The notes: generated by a model not told the origin, from the letters alone. A stretch of 64,000 nt of DNA from Akkermansiaceae bacterium (GCA_021200315.1 JAJQGU010000073.1:1-64000), one strand, 5' to 3'. Shown: positions 52,159-62,513, counted from the stretch's first letter. Translations and numbers: made by a program.

Positions 52159-52653
52159 ATGCTTGATATCTGCATTTATCTTGTCTTTGCCATCCTTTTG
52201 ATTGTTTGTGCCCTGCTGCTTCTCGTCGTGCTGATGCAGCGGCCGAAGCAGGAGGGTCTGGGGGCTGCCTTCGGTTCCCAGATGACGGATATGGCCTTCG
52301 GAGCCCGTACGACGGACGTCTTGAAAAAGGGCACTGTGCTCTTCGGCACTCTGTTCATGGCGCTCAGTTTGGTGCTGACCATTCTGGTCACGAAGAAATT
52401 CTCCGGTGAGAAGTCGGATTTGGCGACTCGGGAGGTTCCCGCCGCCCAAGCGGCGGGAGAGGGTGGTGCGGCTGCGTCCGAGCCTGAGCCCGAGATCGAT
52501 TTGAGTGCCAAGCTTGCGGCGCCTGAAGCGCAGGCGCCCGTTTCCGTGGATGCCGCCGTTCCGGCTGAGAGCGTGGAGAAGCCCGCCGAATCGGCAGAGA
52601 AAACCGCCCCCTCGCCTGAAGGCGCGCAGGCCGACATGCCTGCGGCGAATTGA
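52159..52653 (+). CDS. secG: SecG preprotein translocase subunit
   Basis: 164 residues. Two spans (IYLVFAILLIVCALLLLVVL and TLFMALSLVLTILV) enclose the SecG loop QRPKQEGLGAAFG. The C-terminal about 85 residues are low-complexity Ala/Pro/Glu, longer than in E. coli SecG (110 residues in total). It supports SecYEG at the inner membrane and is functionally linked to secDF at 46464. A terminator-like hairpin follows. Confidence 0.93.
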   Translation: MLDICIYLVFAILLIVCALLLLVVLMQRPKQEGLGAAFGSQMTDMAFGARTTDVLKKGTVLFGTLFMALSLVLTILVTKKFSGEKSDLATREVPAAQAAGEGGAAASEPEPEIDLSAKLAAPEAQAPVSVDAAVPAESVEKPAESAEKTAPSPEGAQADMPAAN

Positions 52654-52678
52654 TGCGGCGGGCTGTCCTTGTGTGATT

Positions 52679-52714
52679 GGGAAAGGCGCACCGCGGAAGG
52701 TGCTCTCCTTTTTT
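52679..52714 (+). terminator. Probable terminator after secG
   Basis: GCACC and GGTGC, with an extended imperfect stem, surround a GCGGAA loop and are followed by six T residues. It lies 26 bases after the secG stop in the convergent space before ccsA. Confidence 0.55.
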
Positions 52715-52790
52715 CAATGCGCTGGGGAGGCGTTTCTCCTCGGTGCCGGCGCCGTTCGTGTGCGCGGGCGGTCTTTTGCGGCCCCCTGCG

Positions 52791-53561
52791 TCACTGCGCG
52801 TAGCTGTGAACGGACTCCATGCCCGGCATTAGATTGACCACAAGGAACGTGACGATCAGCGCGGCAAAAGCGGCGAGCAGCAGGAGGCGGCGCACATGGG
52901 GGGAGGCGCCCGTGTGAGCGAGATGGAAATAGCCGAGGTAGAGAGCCCAAGTGATGAGGGACCACACCTCTTTCACATCCCAGGCCCAATAGCCGCTCCA
53001 TGCGGCGTCCGCCCAGATGGCTCCGGACCACAAGCCGAAGCTCAGCAAGGGGAAGGCGAGCTTCACCGTGTCGTGAGCCGCCTGAGTGAGCCGGGCCTCG
53101 CGATGCCGGCTCCAACAGGCGCTGAGCGCGAGGAAGGCCGCCACCGTCAGCAGACCGTAGGAGACGATGTAGGCGGTCACGTGGGGCACGAACCAGGGCG
53201 ATTGCAGCGCGGGCATCTGCCGCCATGATGCCTGGAAAGGCATGCACATCGCGCCGATGAGCGCGAGTATGCAGGCCGCCGCGTAGTGCGGCAGAAGCCA
53301 GCCGTGCCCCTGCGCTTTCGCGGAATACAGGTATGCCGGCCCCATCAGCAGGGGCACCAGACACATGACGTGATGCATGTTCCCGAAAGGCGGAGCCTGT
53401 GCGGCCGTCCAGTTGCACACAAAGAGCAGCAGCGATCCCCCCCATGCGATCGTGTAGAGCGCCCCCGCGCCGCGCACGCGTTCCCGGAGGAAGAAGGTGG
53501 CGGCGGCGGCGTACAGCGTGAGCAGAAGGAACGGGAGATAATGAATCAGGAAAACGGACAT
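52791..53561 (-). CDS. ccsA: Cytochrome c assembly protein CcsA (ResC/CcmC family)
   Basis: 256 residues with about 8 spans. The tryptophan-rich heme-handling signature is WADAAWSGYWAWDVKEVWSL (about 195-214), with flanking histidines such as NMHHVM, HVTAYIVSYG and HLAHTG. With ResB, it exports heme and attaches it to apocytochromes (system II). Fifteen bases separate it from the resB-like gene; the two form the system II pair in an operon that starts at the Kef-like antiporter. Confidence 0.9.
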   Translation of the reverse strand: MSVFLIHYLPFLLLTLYAAAATFFLRERVRGAGALYTIAWGGSLLLFVCNWTAAQAPPFGNMHHVMCLVPLLMGPAYLYSAKAQGHGWLLPHYAAACILALIGAMCMPFQASWRQMPALQSPWFVPHVTAYIVSYGLLTVAAFLALSACWSRHREARLTQAAHDTVKLAFPLLSFGLWSGAIWADAAWSGYWAWDVKEVWSLITWALYLGYFHLAHTGASPHVRRLLLLAAFAALIVTFLVVNLMPGMESVHSYAQ

Positions 53562-53576
53562 GGCGCGTGAGTGGGA

Positions 53577-54749
53577 TCATTCATGGGGAAAATTGTCTCG
53601 CTGCTCCCGCGCGCGGCCTCGGCGCGGCGTCCAGCACCAGAATGCGGTGGAGACGAGGAGTGCGCCCATGCCGCCGAGCATCCAAGGCCGCCCGGGAGCG
53701 TACCGGGCCGTGAGATACACGCCGGGTCTGCCGTGAACCTCGCGGTAGTCCGCGAGGTAAAAGAGCCAGCCGCCCTGGGCGAGCGGCTCGTTGACGCGCA
53801 CATGGCGTTTTTCATCCCGCCCGTTGGTCGTGACTGTGCAGAGAGCGTCATAGGACTTCACGGGGGCGGCTCCCTTCAGCAGCACGCGGCCGTCTTCCAG
53901 CACATACATCGGGTGCGGCATGCCGGAGAGCGTCTTGAGCCGGCCGAGCGGCACGTCGATCCCTTCTTCCACGTGCAGTACGCCCTCCCGCGGGGTGAGC
54001 TCCCGTTTCAATTTCCACTGTCCCTCCTCGTAGGCGTAGAGGCCGCATGGCGCGTCGTCGTAATACTCCACCGAAAACCCGAGCAGACCGATCGAGAACC
54101 CGAACGGGTACGAACGGCCTTCCTGATGCAGCCCGTGCTGCATGGGCACGGGGGCTCCCTCTTCGGCGGTGGTGAGAAACAGGGTGCCCTTCACCTCGCC
54201 CGCATAATCCGAAAAACAGCCTATTCCCATGACCGCCAGCGAAAAATGCGCAGCGGCCAGCCAGAGGCGCGCATCCATCAGGCGATGGACTCCCGCGGCG
54301 GCCACCCCCGCGATGCCCAGCAGAGCCAGAGCCGTCACCCACCGCCCGAGGCTGCCCAACCACTTCCACTCCCCGCTGAGGGCAAATTCAATGCCCGCTT
54401 TGGCGTACATCCACGCCCCGCAGAGACAGCCGGCCGCGATGAAGGCCAGCAAAGCCGCGGGGAGTAGCCGCAGCCACCGTTTCCCCGCCATTCTCGCCCC
54501 GGCACAGAGGCACAGCAGGCCGATCAGCGCTCCCAGCGACAACAGAAAGCCGCTGTGATAGACCGCCGGAGCCCCGCCCAGGGGCCATGCCCCGGCGATC
54601 AGAATCACCACCGCCGCGGCCTTCGCCGCGATGCCCGCCTTCAGCAATTTCCCATGCTTCCCCTGCATCGAGCCGGAACTGCCCGTTCGGCCCGGCTCCT
54701 CCGGAGCGGAAGTTTTCATCCCGATGCCCGTTTTCGAGGTGTTTTTCAT
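53577..54749 (-). CDS. resB: ResB-like cytochrome c biogenesis protein
   Basis: 390 residues from the ATG at 54749 (a TTG precedes it). Four or more N-terminal spans (LLKAGIAAKAAAVVILIAGA, GFLLSLGALIGLLCLCAGAR and others), a large periplasmic beta-rich domain (GFSIGLLGFSVEYYDDAP, KSYDALCTVTTNGRDEKRHVRVNEPL, GWLFYLADY) and a last span (MLGGMGALLVSTAFWCW) fit ResB/Ccs1. It holds apocytochrome or heme during ligation by CcsA. Its ATG overlaps the stop of the Kef-type gene by one base, so translation is coupled. Confidence 0.85.
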   Translation of the reverse strand: MKNTSKTGIGMKTSAPEEPGRTGSSGSMQGKHGKLLKAGIAAKAAAVVILIAGAWPLGGAPAVYHSGFLLSLGALIGLLCLCAGARMAGKRWLRLLPAALLAFIAAGCLCGAWMYAKAGIEFALSGEWKWLGSLGRWVTALALLGIAGVAAAGVHRLMDARLWLAAAHFSLAVMGIGCFSDYAGEVKGTLFLTTAEEGAPVPMQHGLHQEGRSYPFGFSIGLLGFSVEYYDDAPCGLYAYEEGQWKLKRELTPREGVLHVEEGIDVPLGRLKTLSGMPHPMYVLEDGRVLLKGAAPVKSYDALCTVTTNGRDEKRHVRVNEPLAQGGWLFYLADYREVHGRPGVYLTARYAPGRPWMLGGMGALLVSTAFWCWTPRRGRAREQRDNFPHE

Positions 54750-56458
54750 CAATCCAATTCGGTGTGAATGCGGTTGCGCTCCTGCTCGATTTGCTCCTCC
54801 GACGCGCCGAACTGTTCCAACAGATGCGTCGCCATGGAGAGCGCCACCTCTTTTTCTCCCGAGAAGACCAGCGTGCCGAGTTGCCGTCTCATTCTGCGCG
54901 CGTCGGCCAAGTACACCGTGTGCACGAGAATCCGCAGGGAGCTGTTGAGCGAGCGGGCGGCGTCGATCACATCCCGCGCCAGGGCGCCGGAGGTCGAAAT
55001 GATGAGCCCTTCGGCTTTTTCCGCTCCCGCCGCCTTGAGCACCTCCGACTGCGCCGCGTCCCCGTACACGGCCCGGACTCCGTCTCGGTGCAGCCTGCGC
55101 ACCGTATCTATGTTCATCTCGATCACGACCACCTCCACATGATTGTCCGTCAATATTCTGCTGATCACCTGCCCGGAAGGGCCGTACCCCACGATGATCA
55201 CGCGCTGCCGGTCTTCCTCCTCGTCGGCGGGTTCGGGCGCGTCGTCACACGGCGCCGTTTCGCGGAACCCTCGCTTGCACAGAAAGCGGCAGATTTTCGG
55301 CAGACGTCCGTATATCAGCGAATTGAGAGCGATGGAGACCACCGAGGCCGCGATCACTGCATGGTGCGTTTCGGGGGCAAGGAGCCCGTATCGCGTACCC
55401 ATGGCCACCAGAATGAAAGAAAATTCGCCGATCTGGGCGAGCGCGGCGGCCACCGAAAGCGAGAGCCTCAGAGGCTTGCGGAGAAGGCGCACCACAGCGA
55501 ACGCGGCCAAGGGCTTGCCGGCCATCACGATGCCCAGCGTCACCAAGGCGAGAGGCCACCCATCGAGCAGCGAGACGGGATCGAACATCATGCCCACGGA
55601 CACGAAGAACAGCACCGCGAACGCGTCCCGCATCGGCAGAGCGTCCGCCGCCGCCCGCGCGCTGAAGTCCGATTGCCCCACCGCCATGCCGCTCAGGAAG
55701 GCTCCCAGCACCATCGAGGCTCCGAAAAATTCCGCTGAAATCACCGCGATGCCGATCGCCAGCACGAGCACGGCCAGTGTGAAGAGATCGCGCGTACCCG
55801 TTCGGGCCACCCACGTCAGCAGCCGGGGGATGAGATGCCGCCCCGCCCACAGCATGACCGCCAGCAGCAGGACGAGCTTCGCCAGCATCGCCCCAGCCGA
55901 GCCCGCCAGGCTCCATGCGCTCCGCGCCTCGCGTCCGGGCTCAAGGAGCAGGGGCAGAAAGACCATCAGCAGAATCGTGAACAAGTCCTCCACAACCAGC
56001 CACCCCACGGCCACATGCCCCCCCGGAGTGTGAAGCTCCCGGTGGTCGGAGAGCACGCGCGTCAGAACTACGGTGCTGGCCACGGAAATGGACATGCCGT
56101 AGACGACGCCGGCCTCCCATCCCCAGCCGAATGCGTGCGCCGCTGCCGCGCCCAGAGCCGTGGAGGCGGCGATCTGCGCGATCGCCCCCGGCAGAGCCAC
56201 CCGCTGCACCGCGATCAGATCCCTCAGATGAAAATGCAGCCCCACGCCGAACATCAGCAGAATCACGCCGATCTCGGCAAACTGGTTCACCGTGTCTTGG
56301 TCGATCTGGATGCCCGGCGTGTGAGAGCCGACGAGCATCCCGGCCACCAAGTACCCCACCAGGGGAGAACATCGCAATTTCCGGGCGATGTATCCCAGCA
56401 GCAGCGCGGCGGTCAGACCGCCGGCCAGCGCGTAAATCAAGTCGAGATTGTGAGACAT
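54749..56458 (-). CDS. Kef-type K+/H+ antiporter (CPA2) with C-terminal RCK domain
   Basis: 569 residues. About 12 spans of a Na/H exchanger fold: VGYLVAGMLVGSHTPG, NQFAEIGVILLMFGVGLHF (KefB/C-type start), SISVASTVVLTRVL, and GEFSFILVAMG. A cytosolic RCK (TrkA-N) domain starts at about 415: VIIVGYGPSGQVISRIL, VVIEMNIDTV, AVYGDAAQSEVL. It exports K+ in exchange for protons under ligand control. First gene of an operon with resB and ccsA; the start is 134 bases from divergent pyrC. Confidence 0.92.
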   Translation of the reverse strand: MSHNLDLIYALAGGLTAALLLGYIARKLRCSPLVGYLVAGMLVGSHTPGIQIDQDTVNQFAEIGVILLMFGVGLHFHLRDLIAVQRVALPGAIAQIAASTALGAAAAHAFGWGWEAGVVYGMSISVASTVVLTRVLSDHRELHTPGGHVAVGWLVVEDLFTILLMVFLPLLLEPGREARSAWSLAGSAGAMLAKLVLLLAVMLWAGRHLIPRLLTWVARTGTRDLFTLAVLVLAIGIAVISAEFFGASMVLGAFLSGMAVGQSDFSARAAADALPMRDAFAVLFFVSVGMMFDPVSLLDGWPLALVTLGIVMAGKPLAAFAVVRLLRKPLRLSLSVAAALAQIGEFSFILVAMGTRYGLLAPETHHAVIAASVVSIALNSLIYGRLPKICRFLCKRGFRETAPCDDAPEPADEEEDRQRVIIVGYGPSGQVISRILTDNHVEVVVIEMNIDTVRRLHRDGVRAVYGDAAQSEVLKAAGAEKAEGLIISTSGALARDVIDAARSLNSSLRILVHTVYLADARRMRRQLGTLVFSGEKEVALSMATHLLEQFGASEEQIEQERNRIHTELD

Positions 56459-56580
56459 GGGGCACTTCGAGTGTATCCTCCCTCCCCGTCGCTGTCAAGG
56501 CGCCGCGGCGTCACTTCCCAGACTTCCCGGCGGCGGCGTCCGTTCCGCTGATTTTTCTTTTTTCCCCGGGCGGGGGCATT

Positions 56581-56586
56581 TATACT
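56581..56586 (+). promoter_or_regulatory. TATACT -10 box next to the pyrC start
   Basis: TATACT ends six bases before the ATG at 56593, so transcription would start at the start codon itself. No ribosome binding site is present, which suggests a leaderless message. Confidence 0.5.
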
Positions 56587-56592
56587 GGCGCC

Positions 56593-57627
<1,035 letters not shown>

Positions 57628-57707
57628 ATGAAATCAGTTGGATTTGCCATTCAACGCTCGGGCGCGGAAGGTCGTCCCACTTCCGAAACACACCCCCGTA
57701 CGACACC

Positions 57708-58016
57708 ATGCCCGAATTCGCTACAGCCTTCTCCGGCCTGCAGGCCGATAGAAAATTGACCCATCAGGAGCTCGTCCGCGCCGTTCGTTTCATGATCGCC
57801 GCGGAATACGAAGCCATTCAGCTCTACACGCAGCTGGCAGACTCGACCGACAACGGCCTTGCCCGGGCCGTCCTGCGGGAAATCTCCGACGAAGAGCGCG
57901 AACACGCCGGGGAATTCTACCGCCTTCTTCAGGAGCTGTCCCCCGATGAAGAGTCTTTCTACGAAGAGGGGCGCCATGAAACGCAGGAGAAGATCGACCG
58001 GCTGAAGGCGCAGTGA
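57708..58016 (+). CDS. Short ferritin-like di-iron protein (demi-rubrerythrin/encapsulated ferritin type)
   Basis: 102 residues forming one helical hairpin pair: VRAVRFMIAAEYEAIQLYTQ and ISDEEREHAGEFYRLLQELS contribute ExxH-type iron ligands, so two chains would be required to build one four-helix bundle. This matches the short ferritin-like proteins that occur with encapsulins. No encapsulin gene is nearby. The C-terminus ends in YEEGRHETQEKIDRLKAQ. It may store iron or reduce peroxide. Confidence 0.75.
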   Translation: MPEFATAFSGLQADRKLTHQELVRAVRFMIAAEYEAIQLYTQLADSTDNGLARAVLREISDEEREHAGEFYRLLQELSPDEESFYEEGRHETQEKIDRLKAQ

Positions 58017-58104
58017 CGCCGCCCGTGAGGGGGCGGCTGCCGCGCCGGCTCCGGGTGGGCTCGCCAGGGCTTGCCCGCCGCCTGCGGAGATTGTGCGGTA
58101 CTCT

Positions 58105-59181
58105 CTACGCACGGAAGAAGACGCCGTGCCGGTGGAGCGACGCCATCAGAGCCCAGACGAGAAGAATGGAGGCGGCAGCGAGCGCGGCGCCCTGCCATTC
58201 GGCCGGCGCGAGCAGGCGGCAGACCCCCGCGAAGAGGCGGTGGGTGAGCGCTCCGAAGTCGATCAGGTGCGTGACCAGGTAGCAGGCGAGCGCGTTCATG
58301 CCGATGACGCGCAGGGGGAATGTGGCCTTGGCTCCCAGCGGGGCGGCGTCCGCCAGCAGCCGGAAGAGTGCGAGCAGCGCGATGGAAATTCCTGCGGAGG
58401 CCAGCACGAAAGAGACTGTCCAGATGTTCTTGACGCAGGGGTAGCCCAGTTGCGGCAGAACGAGATAACCGAGGCAGAAGAGCGCGCCGCCGGCGAGCGG
58501 CAGCGCGAGTGCGCGCTGCGTCGGACCAGCCGCATGGCGCAGCCAGCAGCCGCTCAGCAGACCGAGCAGGTTGAGGGCAATGGACGAGACGACGCAGAGC
58601 ACGCCTTCGGGATCGTAGCTGCCGCTGTGCAGCCGGCCGGGCAGAAGGGCTTGGTCGATGCGGGCGTTGAGGCACCCCTCCGGCGTGAAGTCGCCGTAGA
58701 GGCATTGCCCAATGCCGACGAACGCCAACGCCAGCGCCGCTCCGGCCAGTGCGCCGCGCCAGCCTGCGAGGAGGTACGCGAGACCCCCGCCGAAACAGGA
58801 AAGCCCGATGAGCCCGAGCACGGAAGCGCAGCGCATGCCGGCGTCGAGTGTCACTGCGCCGTTGACCGCCCAGCCGAGCGCGATCAGCGCCGCCGCGCGC
58901 CGGGCGAGCCTCCATGCCGCCTCCCGCCGCGTTTTGCGGCGCGCCAGGGAGAAGGACATCGACACGCCCGCGAGAAAGGTGAAGAGGGGGAAGATGAGGT
59001 CGTAGAGCCGCAGCCCCTCCCATGGGCTGTGGGAAAATTGCTCTGCCAGTGCGTGTGCCCAGCCGCTCCCGGGGTTGGCTTCCGCCAGCGCAAAGGCCAG
59101 TGCATCCAGCCCGGCGATGCAGAGCATGTCCAGCCCGCGCAGGGCGTCGAGAGATGCAAGCCGGCTTGTCGTCGCGTTCAC
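58105..59181 (-). CDS. COG4299-type membrane acyltransferase (HGSNAT-like/DUF5009)
   Basis: 358 residues from a GTG start at 59181, chosen because VNATTSRLASLDALRGLDML opens the family-conserved region; no nearby ATG is in frame. About 10 spans. YDLIFPLFTFLAGVSMSFSL, RRAAALIALGWAVNG and GMNALACYLVTHLIDF are signatures of the heparan-alpha-glucosaminide N-acetyltransferase-like family (NagX). It probably transfers an acyl group to an extracellular sugar. The product should be an integral inner-membrane protein. Transcribed alone; convergent with the ferritin gene. Confidence 0.78.
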   Translation of the reverse strand: MNATTSRLASLDALRGLDMLCIAGLDALAFALAEANPGSGWAHALAEQFSHSPWEGLRLYDLIFPLFTFLAGVSMSFSLARRKTRREAAWRLARRAAALIALGWAVNGAVTLDAGMRCASVLGLIGLSCFGGGLAYLLAGWRGALAGAALALAFVGIGQCLYGDFTPEGCLNARIDQALLPGRLHSGSYDPEGVLCVVSSIALNLLGLLSGCWLRHAAGPTQRALALPLAGGALFCLGYLVLPQLGYPCVKNIWTVSFVLASAGISIALLALFRLLADAAPLGAKATFPLRVIGMNALACYLVTHLIDFGALTHRLFAGVCRLLAPAEWQGAALAAASILLVWALMASLHRHGVFFRA

Positions 59182-59365
59182 CGCGGCAGTATAGACCGCG
59201 CCGCGCCGGAAGACAAGCCCCGGAACTCCCGTCCGGGCGGCAGGGAGCAGGCGTCTCTCCTTTCGAAAGGATGCGGAATTTATGATGGACGCGGGTGCAA
59301 AATCCGCTGAACTTGCTCCCCGTTTTTCTTGCGGAGCGGCTGCGCGTTCCCAATCAACTGTCAAA

Positions 59366-59694
59366 ATGAAAAATTCCTTGAAAAGAAAGCGCACTGCGGC
59401 GTTTGCCGTGCTCCATGCGTTTCCGCCGCCCGGTATCGTCTGGGCTGTTGCTGGATCTCTGGAGAAGGCGTGGAGCATGACTGCACGAAAGCGGTGCGTT
59501 GGTACCGCAAAGCTGCGGAACAGGGACATGCTGGTGCGCAGTGCAATCTGGGATGTTGTTATTTTAACGGATATGGTGTAAAACAGAATAGGGAAGAAGC
59601 GGTGTGCTGGCGGCGGAAGGCTACGGAACAGGGACATGCTCATGCAAAGGAATTCTTGAAGCTGAGGGAGCGGCCGGGCATGGCGCCGACCTGA
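59366..59694 (+). pseudogene. Sel1-like repeat protein remnant
   Basis: Two or slightly more Sel1 repeats are visible in one frame: RYRLGCCWISGEGVEHDCTK followed by AVRWYRKAAEQGHA, and GVKQNREEAVCWRRKATEQG. This frame has only a TTG start at 59329. The best start, the ATG at 59366 with a basic, signal-like MKNSLKRKRTAAFAVLHA, is in another frame. A frameshift at about 59430 would join the two. Family members usually carry many more repeats, so this is most likely a short decayed copy. Confidence 0.5.
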
Positions 59695-59809
59695 AATTTC
59701 CCGTGAGCAGAGAGGGGCTTTTTGGCGGAGCTCGCCGTGCTGCATTGAATGAATATGGCAGGCGCCTCGTTTCGATTCGGGCTTGGCTCACCCTCCGGCG
59801 CGGAAAGCG

Positions 59810-59841
59810 AAACCGCCGGCGGCTCATGCCGCCGGCGGTTT
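59810..59841 (-). terminator. Hairpin after tRNA-Pro
   Basis: A perfect 14-pair stem (AAACCGCCGGCGGC / GCCGCCGGCGGTTT) with a four-base loop lies six bases beyond the 3' end of the tRNA-Pro on the minus strand. The following T-run is broken (TTTCGCTTT), so it may be a processing or terminator element. Confidence 0.6.
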
Positions 59842-59846
59842 CCAAA

Positions 59847-59923
59847 TGGTCGGGCTAGCGGGATTCGAACCCACGACCCCTTGCACCCCATGCAAGTGCG
59901 CTACCAGACTGCGCTACAGCCCG
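59847..59923 (-). tRNA. tRNA-Pro (anticodon GGG)
   Basis: On the minus strand: acceptor CGGGCTG pairs with TAGCCCG, D-arm GCGCAGTCTGGTAGCGC, anticodon stem CTTGC/GCAAG with loop ATGGGGT (GGG), T-arm GGTTCGAATCC, and an encoded CCA end (59849-59847). It decodes CCC/CCU. Confidence 0.95.
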
Positions 59924-60022
59924 TCTTTCATCTCCGGAGGGGAAGCCTGCGGAGCACGGGGGATCCTACCTTCTTTTTTACTCTTGTCAATACATTTTTT
60001 TCGTGGCAAGATAATTTTTGCC

Positions 60023-61066
60023 ATGAAACGAGTGAAAGTCGCCGTCGCAGGAGCGAGCGGATATACCGGGCAGGAATTGCTCAGAATACTTTTGCGCCAT
60101 CGCGGGGCGGAGCTCGTGTGCGCCACCTCCCGCCAGTATGCGGGCCGTCGATTGGGAGAAGTCTTCCCCCGATTCCGGCAGGTGCCGGGCGCGGAGCTCC
60201 CCTTCACGGATTCGGATGTGCGGGCCATCGCGGCCACGGGAGCCGAAGCCGCCTTTCTGGCTCTGCCTCACGGGGTGTCCTCGTCATATGCGCGCGGGCT
60301 GGTGGACGCGGGCGTGAAAGTGATTGACCTGAGCGCGGACTTCCGGCTGAACGATCCCGCCGTTTACGAGGAATACTACGGCAAGGCCCATCCCGATCCC
60401 GACCTGCTGAAGGAGGCCGTCTACGGCATGCCCGAGTGGCGGAGCGGGGAAATCCGCACGGCGCGGATCATCGCTTCGCCCGGCTGCTACCCCACGAGCA
60501 TCCTCCTGCCCCTGATTCCGCTGCTCAGAGCGGGGCTTCTGAGGACGAAAGGCATCGTGGTCAATTCGGCCAGCGGCGTGACGGGAGCGGGCCGCAAGGC
60601 GGACATTTCGCTGCTTTTCTGCGAGTGCAACGAAAGCATGCGCGCCTACGGGATACCCAAACATCGGCACCTCAGCGAGATCGAGCAGGAGCTCGGCGCG
60701 GCGGCCGGGGAGGCGGTCAGGATCTCCTTCACGCCGCATCTCGTCCCGCTCAATTCCGGAATATGCACCACCATCAGCGCGGAGCTCCGGGAGGGGGCCG
60801 ATCCCGCCCTCGTCGGCCGCGCCTTGGAGGAAGCCTATGCGCGGGCTCCGTTTGTGCGTTTGTTGGGGCGGAACGCGTGTCCGGACACCAAGAATGTCTC
60901 GAGAACCAACTTTGTGGACATAGGGTGGGCCTGGGACGAGCGCACCGGCCGCGTGCTGCTGCTGAGCGCCGAGGACAACGTGGTCAAGGGCGCAGGCGGC
61001 CAGGGCGTGCATGCGTTCAACGTGCTTTTTGGCTTTGACGAGACGGAGGGGCTCTGGATTCTGTGA
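60023..61066 (+). CDS. argC: N-acetyl-gamma-glutamyl-phosphate reductase
   Basis: 347 residues from the ATG at 60023. NADP site VAVAGASGYTGQELLRIL, LPHGVSSSYA, IDLSADFRL, YGMPEW, catalytic Cys155 in ASPGCYPTS, NSASGVTGAGRK, HRHLSEIEQEL, FTPHLVPLNSGI and DNVVKGAGGQGVHAFN are ArgC signatures. It reduces N-acetylglutamyl phosphate in arginine synthesis. A GATAAT box ends seven bases upstream. The upstream in-frame extension runs through tRNA-Pro and is excluded. Downstream regulator begins 35 bases after its stop. Confidence 0.96.
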   Translation: MKRVKVAVAGASGYTGQELLRILLRHRGAELVCATSRQYAGRRLGEVFPRFRQVPGAELPFTDSDVRAIAATGAEAAFLALPHGVSSSYARGLVDAGVKVIDLSADFRLNDPAVYEEYYGKAHPDPDLLKEAVYGMPEWRSGEIRTARIIASPGCYPTSILLPLIPLLRAGLLRTKGIVVNSASGVTGAGRKADISLLFCECNESMRAYGIPKHRHLSEIEQELGAAAGEAVRISFTPHLVPLNSGICTTISAELREGADPALVGRALEEAYARAPFVRLLGRNACPDTKNVSRTNFVDIGWAWDERTGRVLLLSAEDNVVKGAGGQGVHAFNVLFGFDETEGLWIL

Positions 61067-61101
61067 GGAGCGGGCGGTTGAAAGAGAGTTCGCCTTTCCC
61101 G

Positions 61102-62505
61102 ATGGCCACGAGCGGCACACTCAAGCCCGTTCTTCTGATCGTCGACGACGAGTCGTCGACGCTGCGGGCGCTGAGCATGGCTCTGGACGCGCATTACGAC
61201 GTCTATACGGCTTCGAGCTGTCAGCAGGCGAAAGCCGTGCTGGAGAGCGAACCGGTGGAGCTCGTGCTCACCGATCTGCGCCTGGGCGGGGATTCCGGCA
61301 TGGATATACTCGAAATGACGCGGGAGTTCCCCAAGCCTCCGCAATGCATCATCATGACGGCCTACGGTTCCGTGGACGCGGCCGTGGAGGCCATGAAGCG
61401 CGGCGCCTACACGTTCGTCACCAAGCCGCTCAATCTCGACGAGGTGGAAATGCTCCTCCTCCGCGCCTACCGCGCCTCCGCGCTCGAAGAGGAGAACAAG
61501 GATCTTCACCACCGCCTCGCGCCCTCGGGCGGGCTTGACAAACTGCTGGGGAATACGCCCTGCATGGAGGCCATCTTCAACAAGATCAGGCGCGCGGCGC
61601 CCAGCAGATCCACCGTCCTCATCGAGGGAGAAAGCGGCACCGGCAAAGAACTTGTCGCCCAGGCCATTCATGTCCTTTCCGGCCGGCCGAAGGAAAAATT
61701 TGTGGCGGTCAATTGTTCGGCTCTTTCTCCGCAGCTGCTGGAGAGCGAACTCTTCGGCCATGAGAGAGGCGCTTTCACCGGCGCCGCCCAGAGACGCATC
61801 GGGCGCTTTGAGCAGGCGAGCGGCGGGACGCTTTTTCTCGACGAAATCGGCGAGATCGAGCCGTCGGTGCAGGTGAAGCTGCTCCGCGTCCTGGCGGAAA
61901 AGAAGATCGAGCGGGTCGGCTCCAACGATTCCGTGCCCGTGGACGTGCGCGTGGTCGCAGCCACCAACAAGCGGCTGGAGGAGCTGGTCGCTGCCGGCAC
62001 CTTCCGCGAAGATCTCTTCTTTCGTCTGAACGTCATCACGATTCAGATGCCGCCCCTGAGGGAGCGCCGGGACGACATCGTCCTGCTCGCCCAGGCTTTC
62101 CTGAAGGAATTCTGCGCGGAGAACGGCAAAAAGGGCAAGACGTTTTCCCGGGAGACGCTGGACGTCCTGCGAGCCTGCGACTGGCCCGGGAATGTCCGGC
62201 AGCTCCGCACGGCCGTCGAGCACGGAGTGATCATGTCCGACGGGGATACGATCACGCCCGAAGACCTTCCCGCGCTGCCTTCCGTCCGGGAGGAGTGGGA
62301 GAATAGCGGCGCCCGGGGGGAATTTGGGCTTGAAACCCGCCCTGATTTCAATCTACAATCACTCGAGAAAAAAACCATCTACGCGGCTCTGCGCTTTGTC
62401 GGGGGCAGCCGTACACGCGCCGCAGAACTGCTGGGAATCAGCCGCCGCACTCTCCAAAGAAAGCTGAACGAATACATCGAATCAGACAAACAATCCTCAC
62501 CCTGA
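61102..62505 (+). CDS. NtrC-family sigma-54-dependent response regulator
   Basis: 467 residues. Receiver domain about 8-122 with acidic pocket DDE (15-17), phospho-acceptor Asp58 in LVLTDLRL, MTAYG and Lys108 in VTKPL. AAA+ domain with Walker A GESGTGKE (176-183), the sigma-54 contact GAFTGA (223-228), LFLDEIGEIE and ATNKRLEELV. A Fis-type helix-turn-helix ends the protein (GGSRTRAAELLGISRRTLQR). It activates sigma-54 promoters after phosphorylation by an unseen histidine kinase. Start at 61102 removes a charged N-terminus that overlaps the argC stop. It is 8 bases before a membrane-protein gene. Confidence 0.93.
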   Translation: MATSGTLKPVLLIVDDESSTLRALSMALDAHYDVYTASSCQQAKAVLESEPVELVLTDLRLGGDSGMDILEMTREFPKPPQCIIMTAYGSVDAAVEAMKRGAYTFVTKPLNLDEVEMLLLRAYRASALEEENKDLHHRLAPSGGLDKLLGNTPCMEAIFNKIRRAAPSRSTVLIEGESGTGKELVAQAIHVLSGRPKEKFVAVNCSALSPQLLESELFGHERGAFTGAAQRRIGRFEQASGGTLFLDEIGEIEPSVQVKLLRVLAEKKIERVGSNDSVPVDVRVVAATNKRLEELVAAGTFREDLFFRLNVITIQMPPLRERRDDIVLLAQAFLKEFCAENGKKGKTFSRETLDVLRACDWPGNVRQLRTAVEHGVIMSDGDTITPEDLPALPSVREEWENSGARGEFGLETRPDFNLQSLEKKTIYAALRFVGGSRTRAAELLGISRRTLQRKLNEYIESDKQSSP

Positions 62506-62513
62506 GCAGAATT

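Noticed and set aside
59783..60022. Upstream extension of argC
   Set aside because: It reads through tRNA-Pro; family similarity starts at the ATG at 60023.
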